From NCBI RefSeq assembly GCF_001730365.1, contig NZ_MIKB01000001.1, positions 1 to 64,000 on the forward strand: a stretch of DNA of 64,000 bases. Direction: 5' to 3'. A program made the position numbers and the translations under genes. Each line of letters begins with the position of its first letter. Position 1 is the first letter of the stretch. Shown piece after piece: positions 39,945 through 50,425 of the stretch. The notes below the pieces were generated by a model that was not told the origin of the DNA, made no database searches, and worked only from the letters and a program-made list of their open reading frames with translations. The DNA comes from Enterococcus quebecensis. Its GTDB lineage: Bacteria > Bacillota > Bacilli > Lactobacillales > Enterococcaceae.

Positions 39945-40031
39945 TTATTGAAAATAGTAGTACAACAATTTTAGTTAGAAGCACTTTTATCTTTTTTCAC
40001 CCCAGTACTTAGAACTTAATAATTTAAAACA

Positions 40032-40067
40032 GTACGACTACCTTATCGATTGATAAGGTAATCGTAC
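40032..40067. other. Isolated 16-bp hairpin upstream of the DUF2177 operon
   Basis: GTACGACTACCTTATC and GATAAGGTAATCGTAC flank a 4-base loop with one mismatch. There is no following T-run on either strand, so it is not an ordinary terminator. Its role is unknown. Confidence 0.5.
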
Positions 40068-40140
40068 CATGAATAGGTTGTTTACAAAAAAGTTTTGCTC
40101 TGGAATTTGTCTAAATAATTAGTTGGTTGATAACAAATAA

Positions 40141-40181
40141 AAGATGGAGACCACGCTATTTTCTAGCGGTTTCTCCATCTT
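40141..40181 (-). terminator. Terminator of glyQS
   Basis: AAGATGGAGA-CGCTA and its complement form a long stem right after the glyS stop, followed by TTTTATTTG on the minus strand. Confidence 0.88.
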
Positions 40182-40189
40182 TCATTTAA

Positions 40190-42271
40190 TTATTTCACGA
40201 TTAATAAGTCTAAACTAGCAAGAGATAATGACATTTTTGCAATTCGATTTAGTTCATTCAATCGATTTACTTTTACTCTCTCATCTTCTACCATAACCAT
40301 TGTTTCTTCAAAATACTGTTCGATTAGCGGACGTAGACTCACTAACGCTTGATAATTTTCTAACATTGTACTGTCTTTAAAACTTTCTTCAATTTTATTC
40401 ACAGCTTGGTGTAATGCTTTTTCAGCCTCATTTTCAAATAAGGATGTATCTATTTGATTTTCTTGATTCAACACTTCTCGACCTTTTTTAGCTAAGTTGA
40501 TCACGCGGGTCAAAGCCTCTATCGAAGGTCTAAAATCTTTATCTGCCAGATGTTTTTTGAGAATAGCTGCAGATGAAAATAGTTGTGTAAGATCCTTTTG
40601 TTCTGCCGAAATAACAGCATCAATTACATCGTGACGAATATCTTTAGTTGTTAATAATTGACGTAAACGTGCTTTTACAAACTCTATTACTTCTTCTTGT
40701 CCGCTAGTCAATTGAATACCATATTTTTGACGATCAGAGTTAACCGCTTCATCAATATCCATTTGTAACTGAACTAATGGGAACTGCCATTCTTTATTTT
40801 CAACAATTCGAATCACTCCATATGTTTGACGACGTAGTGCATATGGATCGTTTGAACCACTAGGGATCATTCCAACCGCAAAGAATGAAAATACACTATC
40901 TAACTTATCCGCAATTGCCAGAACTGCTCCTATAGAAGAAGTAGGCAACTCACCTTCACTTGAAGTTGGCATATAATGTTCTCGGATTGCTTGAGCCACT
41001 GCTGGTTTTTCACCTTGTAGCAATGCATATTTTTCTCCCATAATTCCTTGTAATTCAGGGAATTCACCTACCATATTAGTAACTAAATCAAATTTATAAA
41101 TTTCAGAGGCACGTTTCAAATCAGTCAACTCAACTTCTGATAAACCAACTTCTTTACCAATGATTTGCCCGATAATTCCTACCCGTTGCATTTTTTCATA
41201 GATCGTACCGATTTTTTCGTGGAACGTAACTTGTTTTAATTTATTTACACATTGTTCGATAGATACTTTTTTATCTTCGCTATAGAAAAACTCTGCATCT
41301 TCTAAACGAGCAATCAACACTTTTTCGTTTCCTTTTATTACATTCTCAATATGAACGTTATCTCCGTTTCTTACTGAAATAAAATATGGCATCAATAAAC
41401 CTTGATCGTTACGAACATCAAAGTAACGTTGGTGCTCTTTCATAGAAGTAACTAATACTTCCTCTGGAACAGATAGATATTTCTCGTCAAAACCTCCAAC
41501 AAAAGCTGTTGGATATTCAACTAAATTAGTGACTTCTTCCAATAAGTCTTCATCCAAATCCAGTGTCCAATTATTTTTTTCAGCAATTTTATTCGCTTGA
41601 TCAACGATCATTGACTTTCGTACCATTGGATCAACAATAACAAATTGCTCTTTCATTTTTTCTTCATATTCATTTGAATGAGTAAATGCAACGTCATCTC
41701 CTAAGAAACGATGACCTCTAGAACGATTGCCTGTTTCAACATCTAGAATTGAAAATGGAATCACTTGGTCATCAAACAAAGCAACTACCCAATGAATTGG
41801 ACGAATGTATTCAAAGTCATAATCTGCCCAATGCATGGTTACCGGGAAAGTCAAACTAGTAATAACCTCTTTTAAACCAGTTAATACATCACTTGTTTTT
41901 TGACCTTGGTTATGTTTAGTTACATAAACATACTCCACTCCATTTAATTCTTTATACGTGATTGCCTCAGTCGTCACCCCTTGTCCTCTGACGAATCCCT
42001 CAGCAGCTTTACTCCAATTGCCTTGATCATCTTGTGCAATTTTTTTTGCTGGGCCTTTGACTTCTTCCATTCTATCTTCTTGTTTTTCTGGTAATTGCGT
42101 CACTCGAACAGCCAGACGACGAGGTGTTGAAAAACTTTGTACTGTTTCATAAGTTAGATTATTCTCGTCTAAAAATTTCACTATTTTTTGCTCTAATTGT
42201 AACCGACTAGGGCTGACAATATGAGCTGGCATTTCCTCTAAGCCAATTTCAAGTAATAGATCTTTTGCCAT
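40190..42271 (-). CDS. glyS: Glycyl-tRNA synthetase beta subunit
   Basis: The 693-residue beta subunit recognises tRNA-Gly in the alpha2-beta2 enzyme. It opens with [15 protein letters not shown], contains the HD-like region [13 protein letters not shown] and ends with a DALR anticodon-binding domain (about 585-680). It begins one base after the glyQ stop and shares the T-box leader. Confidence 0.98.
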   Translation of the reverse strand: MAKDLLLEIGLEEMPAHIVSPSRLQLEQKIVKFLDENNLTYETVQSFSTPRRLAVRVTQLPEKQEDRMEEVKGPAKKIAQDDQGNWSKAAEGFVRGQGVTTEAITYKELNGVEYVYVTKHNQGQKTSDVLTGLKEVITSLTFPVTMHWADYDFEYIRPIHWVVALFDDQVIPFSILDVETGNRSRGHRFLGDDVAFTHSNEYEEKMKEQFVIVDPMVRKSMIVDQANKIAEKNNWTLDLDEDLLEEVTNLVEYPTAFVGGFDEKYLSVPEEVLVTSMKEHQRYFDVRNDQGLLMPYFISVRNGDNVHIENVIKGNEKVLIARLEDAEFFYSEDKKVSIEQCVNKLKQVTFHEKIGTIYEKMQRVGIIGQIIGKEVGLSEVELTDLKRASEIYKFDLVTNMVGEFPELQGIMGEKYALLQGEKPAVAQAIREHYMPTSSEGELPTSSIGAVLAIADKLDSVFSFFAVGMIPSGSNDPYALRRQTYGVIRIVENKEWQFPLVQLQMDIDEAVNSDRQKYGIQLTSGQEEVIEFVKARLRQLLTTKDIRHDVIDAVISAEQKDLTQLFSSAAILKKHLADKDFRPSIEALTRVINLAKKGREVLNQENQIDTSLFENEAEKALHQAVNKIEESFKDSTMLENYQALVSLRPLIEQYFEETMVMVEDERVKVNRLNELNRIAKMSLSLASLDLLIVK

Positions 42272-42272
42272 G

Positions 42273-43181
42273 TTATTTTGCCTCCTTAGTCGTTTTATTT
42301 TCTTTGTTTAGCAGTGGGAAACCTAATTTTTCACGCTCCGCCACGAATATTTTTGCTACTGCACGAGCCATATTTCTGATACGAGCTAGATAACCTGCAC
42401 GCTCAGTAACAGAAACGGCTCCACGAGCATCAAGTAAATTAAATGTATGGCTACATTTCAAAATGTAATCATATGCTGGATGTACTAGATTTTCATCAAT
42501 GCAACGTTTGGCTTCTTTTTCAAACTTGTCAAAATTCTCCAGCAACATTTCTTGATTGCTGACTTCAAATGAATACTTAGAATGCTCATATTCCGGCTGA
42601 TTGAAAATCTCACCGTATTTTACTCCTTCAGTCCACAATAGGTCATAAACACTTTCCACTTCTTGAATATATGAAGCTAAACGTTCAATTCCATAAGTGA
42701 TTTCTGATGTTACAGGGTGGCAGGCCAATCCTCCTACTTGTTGAAAATAAGTAAACTGAGTAATTTCCATGCCGTCTAGCCAAACTTCCCAACCTAAACC
42801 AGCACAGCCCATAGATGGATTTTCCCAGTTATCTTCAACAAAACGAATATCGTGAGCTAATGGATCAATCCCTAATAATTCTAAACTTTCTAAATACAAC
42901 TCTTGAATATTATCCGGTGAAGGCTTCATAACTACTTGAAATTGATGGTGCTGATATAAACGATTTGGATTTTCCCCATAACGACCATCTGCTGGACGAC
43001 GTGAAGGTTCTACATACGCCGCATTCCAAGGTTCAGGTCCAATTGCTCGTAAAAATGTATAGGGACTCATTGTTCCCGCTCCCTTTTCAGTATCATAAGC
43101 TTGCATCAACATGCACCCTTTTGATGACCAAAATTTTTGCAATGTCAAAATCATTTCCTGTACAGTAAGTTTCTTTTCCAT
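42273..43181 (-). CDS. glyQ: Glycyl-tRNA synthetase alpha subunit
   Basis: The 302-residue alpha subunit carries the class II catalytic core. Motifs include [37 protein letters not shown] and [10 protein letters not shown]. It is preceded by a glycine T-box (43296-43490) and the leader repeat B. The start at 43181 follows AAGGAGG. Confidence 0.98.
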   Translation of the reverse strand: MEKKLTVQEMILTLQKFWSSKGCMLMQAYDTEKGAGTMSPYTFLRAIGPEPWNAAYVEPSRRPADGRYGENPNRLYQHHQFQVVMKPSPDNIQELYLESLELLGIDPLAHDIRFVEDNWENPSMGCAGLGWEVWLDGMEITQFTYFQQVGGLACHPVTSEITYGIERLASYIQEVESVYDLLWTEGVKYGEIFNQPEYEHSKYSFEVSNQEMLLENFDKFEKEAKRCIDENLVHPAYDYILKCSHTFNLLDARGAVSVTERAGYLARIRNMARAVAKIFVAEREKLGFPLLNKENKTTKEAK

Positions 43182-43187
43182 TATGTT

Positions 43188-43260
43188 CCTCCTTATTTTA
43201 AAAGCTGAATAGACTCATTAAACCTTTTCTTCAAAAAACTAGCCCACGAAGCTATATAAC
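43188..43260 (-). repeat. Leader repeat copy B, between T-box terminator and glyQ
   Basis: Read on the minus strand, the hairpin UAGC, loop UUCGUGG, GCUA (43240-43254) precedes the block CAGCTTTTAAAATAAGGAGG that provides the glyQ Shine-Dalgarno. The block is identical to that before polC over its full length. Confidence 0.6.
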
Positions 43261-43295
43261 ATAAAAATCGATAGTCTTCTGCGAAAAAATAAAAA

Positions 43296-43490
43296 GTCCC
43301 TATGCCTCTTAGAGACATAGGGACGAATAATCGCGGTTCCACCCTACTTCTGACAATATTTGTCAGCAGCTTTATTGACTCATACTCAAAAGCGCCCTTC
43401 AAAAGTTCCTTGTACCTGGCTCTCACTTTCCCAGACTCGCTATGACAGCAGTTCTTTTTACTCTTCTTTTTCAACGTATGTATTTAATTA
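43296..43490 (-). promoter_or_regulatory. Glycine T-box riboswitch of glyQS
   Basis: The leader senses uncharged tRNA-Gly. The conserved T-box AGGGTGGAACCGCG is at 43345-43332. The distal stem I sequence GUGAGAGCCAGG and a GGC glycine specifier in AAGGGCGC are visible upstream of it. The terminator stem GTCCCTATG/CATAGGGAC (43296-43324) is followed by TTTTT. The T-box can pair with the stem I-proximal bulge as antiterminator. Together with the repeat at 43188-43260 it fills most of the gap between recO and glyQ. Confidence 0.93.
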
Positions 43491-43496
43491 CTTCTT

Positions 43497-43525
43497 ATGA
43501 TAATCTTTGATGAGGAAGTTGTCAA
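43497..43525 (-). promoter_or_regulatory. Promoter of the glyQS T-box transcript
   Basis: TTGACA (43525-43520) and TATCAT (43502-43497) on the minus strand are 17 bases apart, placing the start at the first base of the T-box leader. A 22-bp palindrome (AAATGATTTT arms, 43524-43545) touches the -35. Confidence 0.8.
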
Positions 43526-43556
43526 ATGATTTTGAAAAATCATTTAGAAGTTAAGA

Positions 43557-44360
43557 TTAAATCTTAGAATCTTCTTCACCTTTTTTTTCGCGCCTCGGTA
43601 ATTTGAGCGTATCTTCCCAACTTTTCATCTGATCGATAAATTTCTTGCTCTTGAGGTGGAGACCTACATACTCATCATATAATTCATCAATTGTTTGTCT
43701 AATTGCTACTTTTGTTTCCGACTTAACATTAATATCTTGTACTTTATCATACGAAATTGCAGAGAAGAGACGAATAAAATGAATGGCTCTAGGATCTGCA
43801 TGGTAACGATGGTTATCAAAATGCCAATGCCGTTCACAAAGTACTCCACTGTATTTTGATGAATAATCAAACTTCCCTCGTGTCTCTTGACAGACTGCAC
43901 AATGGGTCCATTCGGGTGTAATTCCAAAACGACTAAGCAATTGGATTTCAAAAATATTAGTGATAATTTCAGCATCTTTGTTTTCATTCAATAATCTTAA
44001 TGCTTGTTGAACAAAATGGTATAGATTAGGATCATATGTCCGATCTTCGATTGCTGCATCAACTAAATTTAATATGTAAGTTGCATATGCGTTCACAAAA
44101 ATATCTTCTTGGATCGTACGAAACGGTTGTATCTCTTTACTACCATTTAAAAAAGATAACCCCTCTTCTCGAAAGTCCCCAATATACACGGCTTCTGTAA
44201 AAGGCAAAATAGCCGGACCAATTGGATTATTTTTACGATGTGCTCCTTTTACAAAAAACATCAATTTACCAAAAGACTCCGTAAAAATTTTAACCAGCTT
44301 ATCTTTTTCTTTGTAATCTTTGGTAAATAAAATAATTCCTTTTGTTTCCCCTAAGCTCAT
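43557..44360 (-). CDS. recO: DNA repair protein RecO
   Basis: RecO loads RecA with RecF and RecR at single-strand gaps. The 267-residue protein has an N-terminal OB fold (about 1-80), then helices. Four Cys/His positions in CAVC ... SGVLCERHW (about 150-178) form the zinc-binding region. It starts at the ATG at 44360 after GGAGG and follows a terminator after era. Confidence 0.96.
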   Translation of the reverse strand: MSLGETKGIILFTKDYKEKDKLVKIFTESFGKLMFFVKGAHRKNNPIGPAILPFTEAVYIGDFREEGLSFLNGSKEIQPFRTIQEDIFVNAYATYILNLVDAAIEDRTYDPNLYHFVQQALRLLNENKDAEIITNIFEIQLLSRFGITPEWTHCAVCQETRGKFDYSSKYSGVLCERHWHFDNHRYHADPRAIHFIRLFSAISYDKVQDINVKSETKVAIRQTIDELYDEYVGLHLKSKKFIDQMKSWEDTLKLPRREKKGEEDSKI

Positions 44361-44410
44361 GATTTCGCCTCCAATATATGTTCTAATCTATTTTAGCAGA
44401 GATATACATA

Positions 44411-44446
44411 AAAGAACAATCCTGCATTACTACAGAATTGTTCTTT
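44411..44446 (-). terminator. Terminator between era and recO
   Basis: AAAGAACAAT(T)CTG pairs with CAG(G)ATTGTTCTTT immediately after the era stop, followed by T-rich sequence. Confidence 0.8.
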
Positions 44447-44455
44447 TGTTTCTTA

Positions 44456-45358
44456 TTAATAATCGTCTTTGCGATAACCAAAATCTTGCAGGTGAACTTT
44501 TTTATCACGCCAGTCTTTTTGAACTTTTACCCAAAGTTCTAAATAGACTTTATCATCCAATAAATATTCAATATCTTGTCTGGCTTTAGTTCCGATCTGT
44601 TTAAGCATCTTACCGCCTTTACCAATGATAATCCCTTTTTGGCTATCACGTTCAACAATGATCGTTGCTTGGATACGAACTTTATCGTTTTCATCTCGCT
44701 TCATCGAATCGACAACTACTGCAACTGAGTGCGGGATTTCATCTCTAGTAAGTAACAATACTTTTTCACGAACTAATTCAGAAACAATAAAATATTCAGG
44801 ATGATCTGTTATTTGATCATCTGGGAAATATTGCGGACCTTCTGGTAATTGATCGACCAGAATATCCATCAAACGTTCCACATTGTTTCCTTCTGTTGCT
44901 GAAATTGGCACGACTTCTGCAAACTCCATCTGAGTTGAGTAATCTTCAATAATTCCCAAAAGCTGATCTGGATGAACCGTATCTATTTTGTTAATAACTA
45001 AATAAACTGGACTATTCATCGTTTTAAGGCGTTCAATGATGAAATCGTCCCCTTTGCCTCTTTTTTGGTCAGCACTGATCATAAACAACGTAGCATCTAC
45101 TTCACGTAAAGCACTATAGGCTGTTTCAACCATAAAATCACCTAAACGATGTTTTGGTTTATGGATACCAGGTGTATCAATGAAAACAATTTGAGCTTCT
45201 GGAACTGTATAAATTCCTTGGATCTTATTTCTCGTAGTTTGTGCTTTATCACTCATAATCGCAATTTTTTGTCCGACAATTCGATTAAGTAACGTAGATT
45301 TGCCGACATTCGGTCTTCCTACAATCGCTACAAATCCGGATTTATGTGTTTCTGTCAT
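44456..45358 (-). CDS. era: GTPase Era
   Basis: Era is a GTPase that helps 16S rRNA 3' end processing and 30S assembly. The 300-residue protein has G1 GRPNVGKST (about 14-22), G3 DTPG, G4 NKID and a C-terminal KH domain with [11 protein letters not shown]. It follows dgkA in the classic phoH-ybeY-dgkA-era order. Confidence 0.98.
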   Translation of the reverse strand: MTETHKSGFVAIVGRPNVGKSTLLNRIVGQKIAIMSDKAQTTRNKIQGIYTVPEAQIVFIDTPGIHKPKHRLGDFMVETAYSALREVDATLFMISADQKRGKGDDFIIERLKTMNSPVYLVINKIDTVHPDQLLGIIEDYSTQMEFAEVVPISATEGNNVERLMDILVDQLPEGPQYFPDDQITDHPEYFIVSELVREKVLLLTRDEIPHSVAVVVDSMKRDENDKVRIQATIIVERDSQKGIIIGKGGKMLKQIGTKARQDIEYLLDDKVYLELWVKVQKDWRDKKVHLQDFGYRKDDY

Positions 45359-45370
45359 TGTTTCTCTCCT

Positions 45371-45778
45371 CTATAAAAAATCTTTTAATATTTGCCAAAT
45401 TTTCGGGACAAACAACAGCAATCCAACGACCACCGCAAAACCTGTCGTTAATAGAACTGCACCTGCAGCCATATCTTTTACTTTCTTTCCGATTGGATGA
45501 AAATGAAAATCCGTCACCATATCAACTACATTTTCAAAAACCGTATTTATGATTTCTACAACTAATACTAGAAAAATTGCCAATAGCAACCATAGCCATT
45601 CCGTAATAGCCAATCGGAAAATAAATCCAATAATTATAGCCACTACTCCCATAAAAACATGAGTCCGCATATTGCGCTCTTCCTTAAAAACAGTGCGAAT
45701 ACCTTGAATAGCAAATTCCAGTGATGTAATAAAGTGCTTATTTTTCTCCGTACCTTTATCTTTCGAGTCCATAGGCAT
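45371..45778 (-). CDS. dgkA: Diacylglycerol/undecaprenol kinase
   Basis: The 135-residue integral membrane kinase has three membrane helices and the catalytic pattern [14 protein letters not shown] around residues 82-95, with the conserved Glu and Asn residues. In Gram-positives DgkA homologs phosphorylate undecaprenol. The ATG at 45778 overlaps the ybeY stop by 23 bases; a second ATG two codons later is also possible. Confidence 0.93.
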   Translation of the reverse strand: MPMDSKDKGTEKNKHFITSLEFAIQGIRTVFKEERNMRTHVFMGVVAIIIGFIFRLAITEWLWLLLAIFLVLVVEIINTVFENVVDMVTDFHFHPIGKKVKDMAAGAVLLTTGFAVVVGLLLFVPKIWQILKDFL

Positions 45779-46232
45779 CTAAAATCTCTTTCTGTAAACC
45801 AAACATTTCTTTCTCATCATCAGCTTCCATATGATCATAGCCATTTAAATGTAAAAAACCATGTACAGCCAAAAATCCTAATTCACGTTCAAAAGAATGG
45901 CCGTACTCTTCAGCTTGCTCCGACGCCCTTTCAGTTGATATCATTATATCCCCTAAATTTCTAGGAAAAAGGTCTGCTTCGTCTTCAAAGATAATCGGTA
46001 ATTCATCCTCACCCTCTTCTTCCAAAGCAAAACTAATCACATCAGTTGGTGCATCTTTTCCTCGGTAATCTCGATTAATTACCTGAATACCTGAATTATC
46101 CATAAATGTTACAGACATCTCTGTCTCTTCTGATATTTTCAGAAAACCTGCTGCGAACTGCAACAAATTTTCTACTTCTTTTACATGATTTTCCGATAAA
46201 TCCTTCGTTTCATCAATGAAAGTTATATCCAC
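45756..46232 (-). CDS. ybeY: rRNA maturation endoribonuclease YbeY
   Basis: YbeY is a metal-dependent RNase acting on 16S rRNA 3' end maturation and quality control. The zinc site appears as [11 protein letters not shown] near the C-terminus (about 125-135). It starts with GTG at 46232, sharing one base with the pgpH stop (TAGTG), so translation is coupled. Confidence 0.96.
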   Translation of the reverse strand: MDITFIDETKDLSENHVKEVENLLQFAAGFLKISEETEMSVTFMDNSGIQVINRDYRGKDAPTDVISFALEEEGEDELPIIFEDEADLFPRNLGDIMISTERASEQAEEYGHSFERELGFLAVHGFLHLNGYDHMEADDEKEMFGLQKEILDAYGLER

Positions 46233-48442
46233 TAGTCATCTCTCTTTTCTTGTTCGTCTTTCATTTTCTCAGCTTCTGATTTCATTTTTGGATACTTGAT
46301 TCTTGAGTGGAAAGTACTGCACAATCCACTGACAAGAGATTTCTCCACAATCCGAATCTCTTTCATAGTTAAACCACAATCATCCAACTGTCCATCAGAA
46401 ATCCGATCTTGGATAACATTATGAACAAATGCTTGAATTTTATCATTTGTTGGATGATCCATCGCTCGAACAGCAGCCTCACAAGTATCTGCAATACTAA
46501 CGATTCCCGCTTCTCTTGTTTGAGGTTTAGGACCAGGGTAACGGAAGTCTTTTTCAGCAAGATCTGGATTTCTTTCTTTTGCTTTGATATAGAAAAATTT
46601 CATTAACGTCGTCCCATGATGCTGACGGCAGATATCAATCACCATTTCAGGCATATGGTAATCTTCTAAAATCTTAGCACCATCAATAACATGTCCAAAA
46701 ATAATTTGTTTGCTATCTTCTGGCAGTAAAAAATTATGCGGATTTTCTGCACCCGCAGGTAAATTTTCCACGAAAAAATTGGCGTGCTTGATTTTGCCTA
46801 TATCATGATAGTAACAAGCCACTCGAGTCAACAATGACCGTCCGCCAATCTCAGCTACGGCATTTGCACTTAAGCTGGCCACCATCATACTATGATGGTA
46901 CGTTCCAGGCGCTTCTTCTAGTAGTTGTTTTAATAACGGATGATTGGGATTACTTAGTTCATTTAAAATGATCATACTATCATCCGTTACCAATAATTCA
47001 ATGTAAGGGTGAAGTCCCATGGTTGCTAAAAAGGACAATACAGCTCCGGCAAGAGCGCAAATCATCATCGTCCATGTTTTACTATCAAAGACACTCATTC
47101 CTTGATAAACGACTAAGATAAAATCCATACAAACAGGGAAGATAATTACCCAAAAAACAGCAACCATTCCTTGTTCACCTATTCTTGTCCGCTTAACCAC
47201 TGTTGCAAAAAGACCCGAAACCATATAACTTACTATAATAATCGTTAATGAGTTCGTACCTATAGAATTATAAAAAACAAATAATGAGAATATCACTTGG
47301 AAAACAGCTGCAAGTACTCCAGCTCTTCGACTGACAAAATAATTTAATACAAGTGGTGTAAATGCTGCTGGAAAAAATAGTGAAATGTACATCATTTGTT
47401 CCGTTTGGAAGATTTGGAAAAATTTCATTAATAAGACACTTAATGACATCGCTCCTACGTAAAACAGAACAAAGTGACGACGTTTGCCTTCTTCGGTAAC
47501 TTGTTTAGTAAAAAATAATAGAACAAGAATCTGCATCACGATAGATAGTGCTAAAGCTGCCATTGGAAATAAAGAAGTACTTTGACTGGTCATACCTAAT
47601 AATTCAAGTTTTTCCATCGCTTTACTATCGATTTGTGTTCCTTCACGAACAATGATCTCTCCTTGATAAATCATAGCAGGAGGAACCGCATCCATCGCAT
47701 TCCGACGCATCTCTTTTGTTTTTTTATCATTCGCAAAATCATTTGCGACAATACCTTCGTTCACAATATAACGAATTTCTTGTTGAGAAGTACTGTCAAC
47801 GTCAAGAAATTGAATTTTTTCAATAGCACTCTGACGGACAACATCTAAATCAGCTTCACGAACGTGATTCTTCATCTTTTCATCAACAATTTTCAAACTT
47901 TCAGTTTTCACTTGTTGAATCTGATCTACATTCAATGCAAAAATATTTTGATAAAATACATTTGAAAACTTTTGATAAAAAGAGACCTCATCTTGATCTA
48001 GCAATTCAAACTGAGCTTTTAAATTAGCTACTCTCTCTTCTATCGTTGGTTTAGGAATTGTTTCATCTTTTTTTGCTTTGGCTTTTTTTTCTTGGTAGTC
48101 TTTGTCTGTTTTTTCATTTGCCGCAGTAATCAGCTTGAAGAGCTTTTCAATTCGTTTATGCTGAACATCTGCTGTTTCCTCCTGATAGATGTATTCTGGA
48201 GTAACTGCTTCGGCTGCCAACTTTTTCTTTTGCGATGTTTCATAGGTATTTTCAACGTTTTTATTCGCTCGAATCGTATTCTCAGCAAGTTGACCTTCTT
48301 TTATTTCCACTTTTTTCTGATGGATACTTCCAAACATAACAATAAAAAGAAAAATAGAAAAAACAAATAAAAGTATAGGGATGTAAGCTTTACCTAGTTT
48401 ATCACGTAATTTTAGTAATGAGTACTTCAACGGAATTTTCAC
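46232..48442 (-). CDS. pgpH: 7TM-HD cyclic-di-AMP phosphodiesterase, PgpH family
   Basis: The 736-residue protein has an N-terminal helix (about 20-40), an extracellular 7TMR-HDED domain (about 50-285), seven membrane helices (about 290-490) and a cytoplasmic HD domain with YHDIGK and FGHVIDGAK. In Listeria PgpH degrades c-di-AMP. It lies between phoH and ybeY, a conserved neighbourhood. Confidence 0.96.
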   Translation of the reverse strand: MKIPLKYSLLKLRDKLGKAYIPILLFVFSIFLFIVMFGSIHQKKVEIKEGQLAENTIRANKNVENTYETSQKKKLAAEAVTPEYIYQEETADVQHKRIEKLFKLITAANEKTDKDYQEKKAKAKKDETIPKPTIEERVANLKAQFELLDQDEVSFYQKFSNVFYQNIFALNVDQIQQVKTESLKIVDEKMKNHVREADLDVVRQSAIEKIQFLDVDSTSQQEIRYIVNEGIVANDFANDKKTKEMRRNAMDAVPPAMIYQGEIIVREGTQIDSKAMEKLELLGMTSQSTSLFPMAALALSIVMQILVLLFFTKQVTEEGKRRHFVLFYVGAMSLSVLLMKFFQIFQTEQMMYISLFFPAAFTPLVLNYFVSRRAGVLAAVFQVIFSLFVFYNSIGTNSLTIIIVSYMVSGLFATVVKRTRIGEQGMVAVFWVIIFPVCMDFILVVYQGMSVFDSKTWTMMICALAGAVLSFLATMGLHPYIELLVTDDSMIILNELSNPNHPLLKQLLEEAPGTYHHSMMVASLSANAVAEIGGRSLLTRVACYYHDIGKIKHANFFVENLPAGAENPHNFLLPEDSKQIIFGHVIDGAKILEDYHMPEMVIDICRQHHGTTLMKFFYIKAKERNPDLAEKDFRYPGPKPQTREAGIVSIADTCEAAVRAMDHPTNDKIQAFVHNVIQDRISDGQLDDCGLTMKEIRIVEKSLVSGLCSTFHSRIKYPKMKSEAEKMKDEQEKRDD

Positions 48443-48462
48443 TCCTTTCCGCAGGTTTAAAT

Positions 48463-49431
48463 CTAATTTTGATTCTCTTTTTCATATGCTCTAATGATTT
48501 GAGCCACAACTGGATGTCTGACAACATCTCCAGCATCAAAATGAACAAAAGCAATTTTATTGATTGATTTTAATGTTCTTTCTGCATGAATCAACCCACT
48601 AGCAACACCTTTGGGTAAATCAATTTGACTTGTATCACCATTAACGATCATACGAGAATTAAAACCTAGTCTTGTCAAAAACATCTTCATTTGGGCAACA
48701 GTCGTATTTTGAGCTTCATCTAAAATGACAAAAGCATCATCCAACGTACGCCCTCTCATATATGCTAGTGGCGCAATTTCAATAACACCACGCTCCATTA
48801 GACGGTTAGTATGATCCATCCCAAAAACTTGATACAAGGCATCATAAACTGGACGAAGATAAGGATCTACCTTTTCTTTCAAATCTCCAGGTAAAAAGCC
48901 CAAGCTCTCTCCAGCTTCAACAGCAGGACGAGTTAAAATTATTTTTTGGACTTCACCTTTTTTTAGTGCAGCTATTGCCATAACAACAGCTAAAAATGTT
49001 TTACCTGTTCCAGCTGGGCCAATCCCAAAAATAATATCATGTTTTCTTACTGCATCAATGTATCTTTTTTGACCAACATTTTTGATACGAATCGCTCTGC
49101 CATGATGATCTTTAATTATTTCTTCTTCATACATTGTAACAAAAGCGTCCAAATCACCGCTTTTTGCCATCTTCAAGGCAGATACAACATCTGGGGTACT
49201 CACCTTAATCCCCCGTTGAATCAATACTTGTAACGTGCGTAATACAGATGCAATCAATTGAACTTCAGATTCTTCACCAATTAACTGAATTGTCTCACCG
49301 CGAGTATTGATCGTTACTGCGGTATTATCTTCTAAATATTTTATATGTTTATCATGGGTTCCTAAAAGCATACTCACATCATCGGAATCACTTAATTTCA
49401 ATTCCAAAGATATTGACTGATTTTCTGTCAA
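48463..49431 (-). CDS. phoH: PhoH-like ATPase
   Basis: The protein has an N-terminal RNA-binding KH-like region and a PhoH ATPase core with P-loop GPAGTGKT and Walker B FVILDEAQN. A role in RNA metabolism is suggested by its constant linkage with ybeY. The long frame begins at an ATG at 49473, but that ATG lies inside the -10 box of the promoter and cannot be on the transcript. The TTG at 49431, behind AAAGGAG, gives the usual family start (TENQSISLELKL) and 322 residues. Confidence 0.93.
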   Translation of the reverse strand: MTENQSISLELKLSDSDDVSMLLGTHDKHIKYLEDNTAVTINTRGETIQLIGEESEVQLIASVLRTLQVLIQRGIKVSTPDVVSALKMAKSGDLDAFVTMYEEEIIKDHHGRAIRIKNVGQKRYIDAVRKHDIIFGIGPAGTGKTFLAVVMAIAALKKGEVQKIILTRPAVEAGESLGFLPGDLKEKVDPYLRPVYDALYQVFGMDHTNRLMERGVIEIAPLAYMRGRTLDDAFVILDEAQNTTVAQMKMFLTRLGFNSRMIVNGDTSQIDLPKGVASGLIHAERTLKSINKIAFVHFDAGDVVRHPVVAQIIRAYEKENQN

Positions 49432-49468
49432 AAAACGCCCATCTCCTTTAATTTTTTCATTCCTTATA

Positions 49469-49477
49469 ATCATACCA
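49469..49477 (-). promoter_or_regulatory. Extended -10 promoter of phoH
   Basis: TGGTATGAT on the minus strand is an extended -10 box; the -35 region is only T-rich. Its position rules out the ATG at 49473 as start codon. Confidence 0.6.
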
Positions 49478-49534
49478 TATTATTTATTTATAAAAAAGAA
49501 GACATCTCTTTTGTATTGGTTTTTTAAACAAAAA

Positions 49535-49558
49535 AACCAACGAAAATCCGTTGGTTTC
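49535..49558 (-). terminator. Terminator of rpsU-yqeY
   Basis: AAACCAACG and its complement flank a short loop and are followed by a T-run, 10 bases after the yqeY stop. Confidence 0.9.
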
Positions 49559-49568
49559 TTCATTATGA

Positions 49569-50018
49569 CTAATTCTCTTTTAGTAATTCTTTTACAATTG
49601 CATTGACCTGATTGCCATCTGCTTTACCTTTGACTTCAGGCATTACAGCACTCATGACTTTACCAAATTCTTTAGGTGAAGACGCTCCGGTCTGATCAAT
49701 TGCCTTTTGAACGATCTGATGAATCTCTTCTTCAGAAAGTTGTTTTGGCATATATTTTTCAACAATTGCGATTTCGATTTTTACTTTGTCAGCAAGATCG
49801 TCACGTCCCGCTTTTTCAAACTCTGATAAAGAGTCTCTGCGTTGTTTCATCTCACGAGATAAAACCGTTAACTCTTCTTCTCCGTCCAAATCACGGCTAG
49901 TTTTAATCTGCTCATTTTGAATGGCTGCCTTCAGCATACGAAGTACAGACAAAGTATCTTTATCTTTTGACTTCATAGCTGTTTTGATATCGTCATTCAA
50001 TGTTGTTAGTAATGACAT
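49569..50018 (-). CDS. yqeY: YqeY/GatB-like protein
   Basis: This 149-residue helical protein shares the GatB/Yqey tail fold. Its role is not firmly known; in many Firmicutes it follows rpsU. The motif SPKEFGKVMSAVMPEVKGKADG near 110-132 is typical. It starts 25 bases after rpsU. Confidence 0.92.
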   Translation of the reverse strand: MSLLTTLNDDIKTAMKSKDKDTLSVLRMLKAAIQNEQIKTSRDLDGEEELTVLSREMKQRRDSLSEFEKAGRDDLADKVKIEIAIVEKYMPKQLSEEEIHQIVQKAIDQTGASSPKEFGKVMSAVMPEVKGKADGNQVNAIVKELLKEN

Positions 50019-50043
50019 ACAACCAGCTCCACTTCATCGAAAA

Positions 50044-50220
50044 CTAGAATTTTTTACGTTTTCTAGCTGCTTCAGATTTTTTCTTACGCTTTACACTTGG
50101 TTTTTCGTAGAATTCACGTTTACGAGATTCTTGTAAAGTACCCGCTTTTGAAACGGAACGTTTGAAGCGACGAAGAGCATCGTCAAGAGATTCGTTTTTA
50201 CGAACGACAGTTTTTGACAT
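50044..50220 (-). CDS. rpsU: 30S ribosomal protein S21
   Basis: This 58-residue reading frame starts at the ATG at 50220 ([18 protein letters not shown]) and ends in a very basic Lys/Arg-rich tail, a complete S21. GGAGGGAGGG precedes the start. It heads the rpsU-yqeY transcript. Confidence 0.97.
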   Translation of the reverse strand: MSKTVVRKNESLDDALRRFKRSVSKAGTLQESRKREFYEKPSVKRKKKSEAARKRKKF

Positions 50221-50306
50221 GTTAATTCCCTCCCTCCGAGCTTAAAAAGTAACCGTTTTTTATATTTATGAATTATTTGACATAAATAAAATACCGTTCT
50301 TTTTAC

Positions 50307-50335
50307 ATTATATCGAATGGTTATTTTAACGTCAA
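50307..50335 (-). promoter_or_regulatory. Promoter of rpsU-yqeY
   Basis: TTGACG (50335-50330) and TATAAT (50312-50307) on the minus strand with a 17-base spacer, about 90 bases upstream of rpsU. Confidence 0.85.
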
Positions 50336-50425
50336 CCTTTGTATTGAAAAAATGTACAAAAAAGTGCCAAAATGAGCAATGTTTTACACATATATGAAAT
50401 ATTCAAGTTGTTTTCTGAAAAAAAG

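Noticed and set aside
43193-43474. Minus-strand reading frame of 93 codons upstream of glyQ
   Set aside because: It lies entirely across the T-box leader, its terminator and the leader repeat; the protein would be a translation of structured RNA.
43524-43545. 22-bp palindrome AAATGATTTT..AAAATCATTT considered as the recO terminator
   Set aside because: There is no T-run after it on the minus strand and it merges with the -35 of the glyQS promoter, so its role is undecided.
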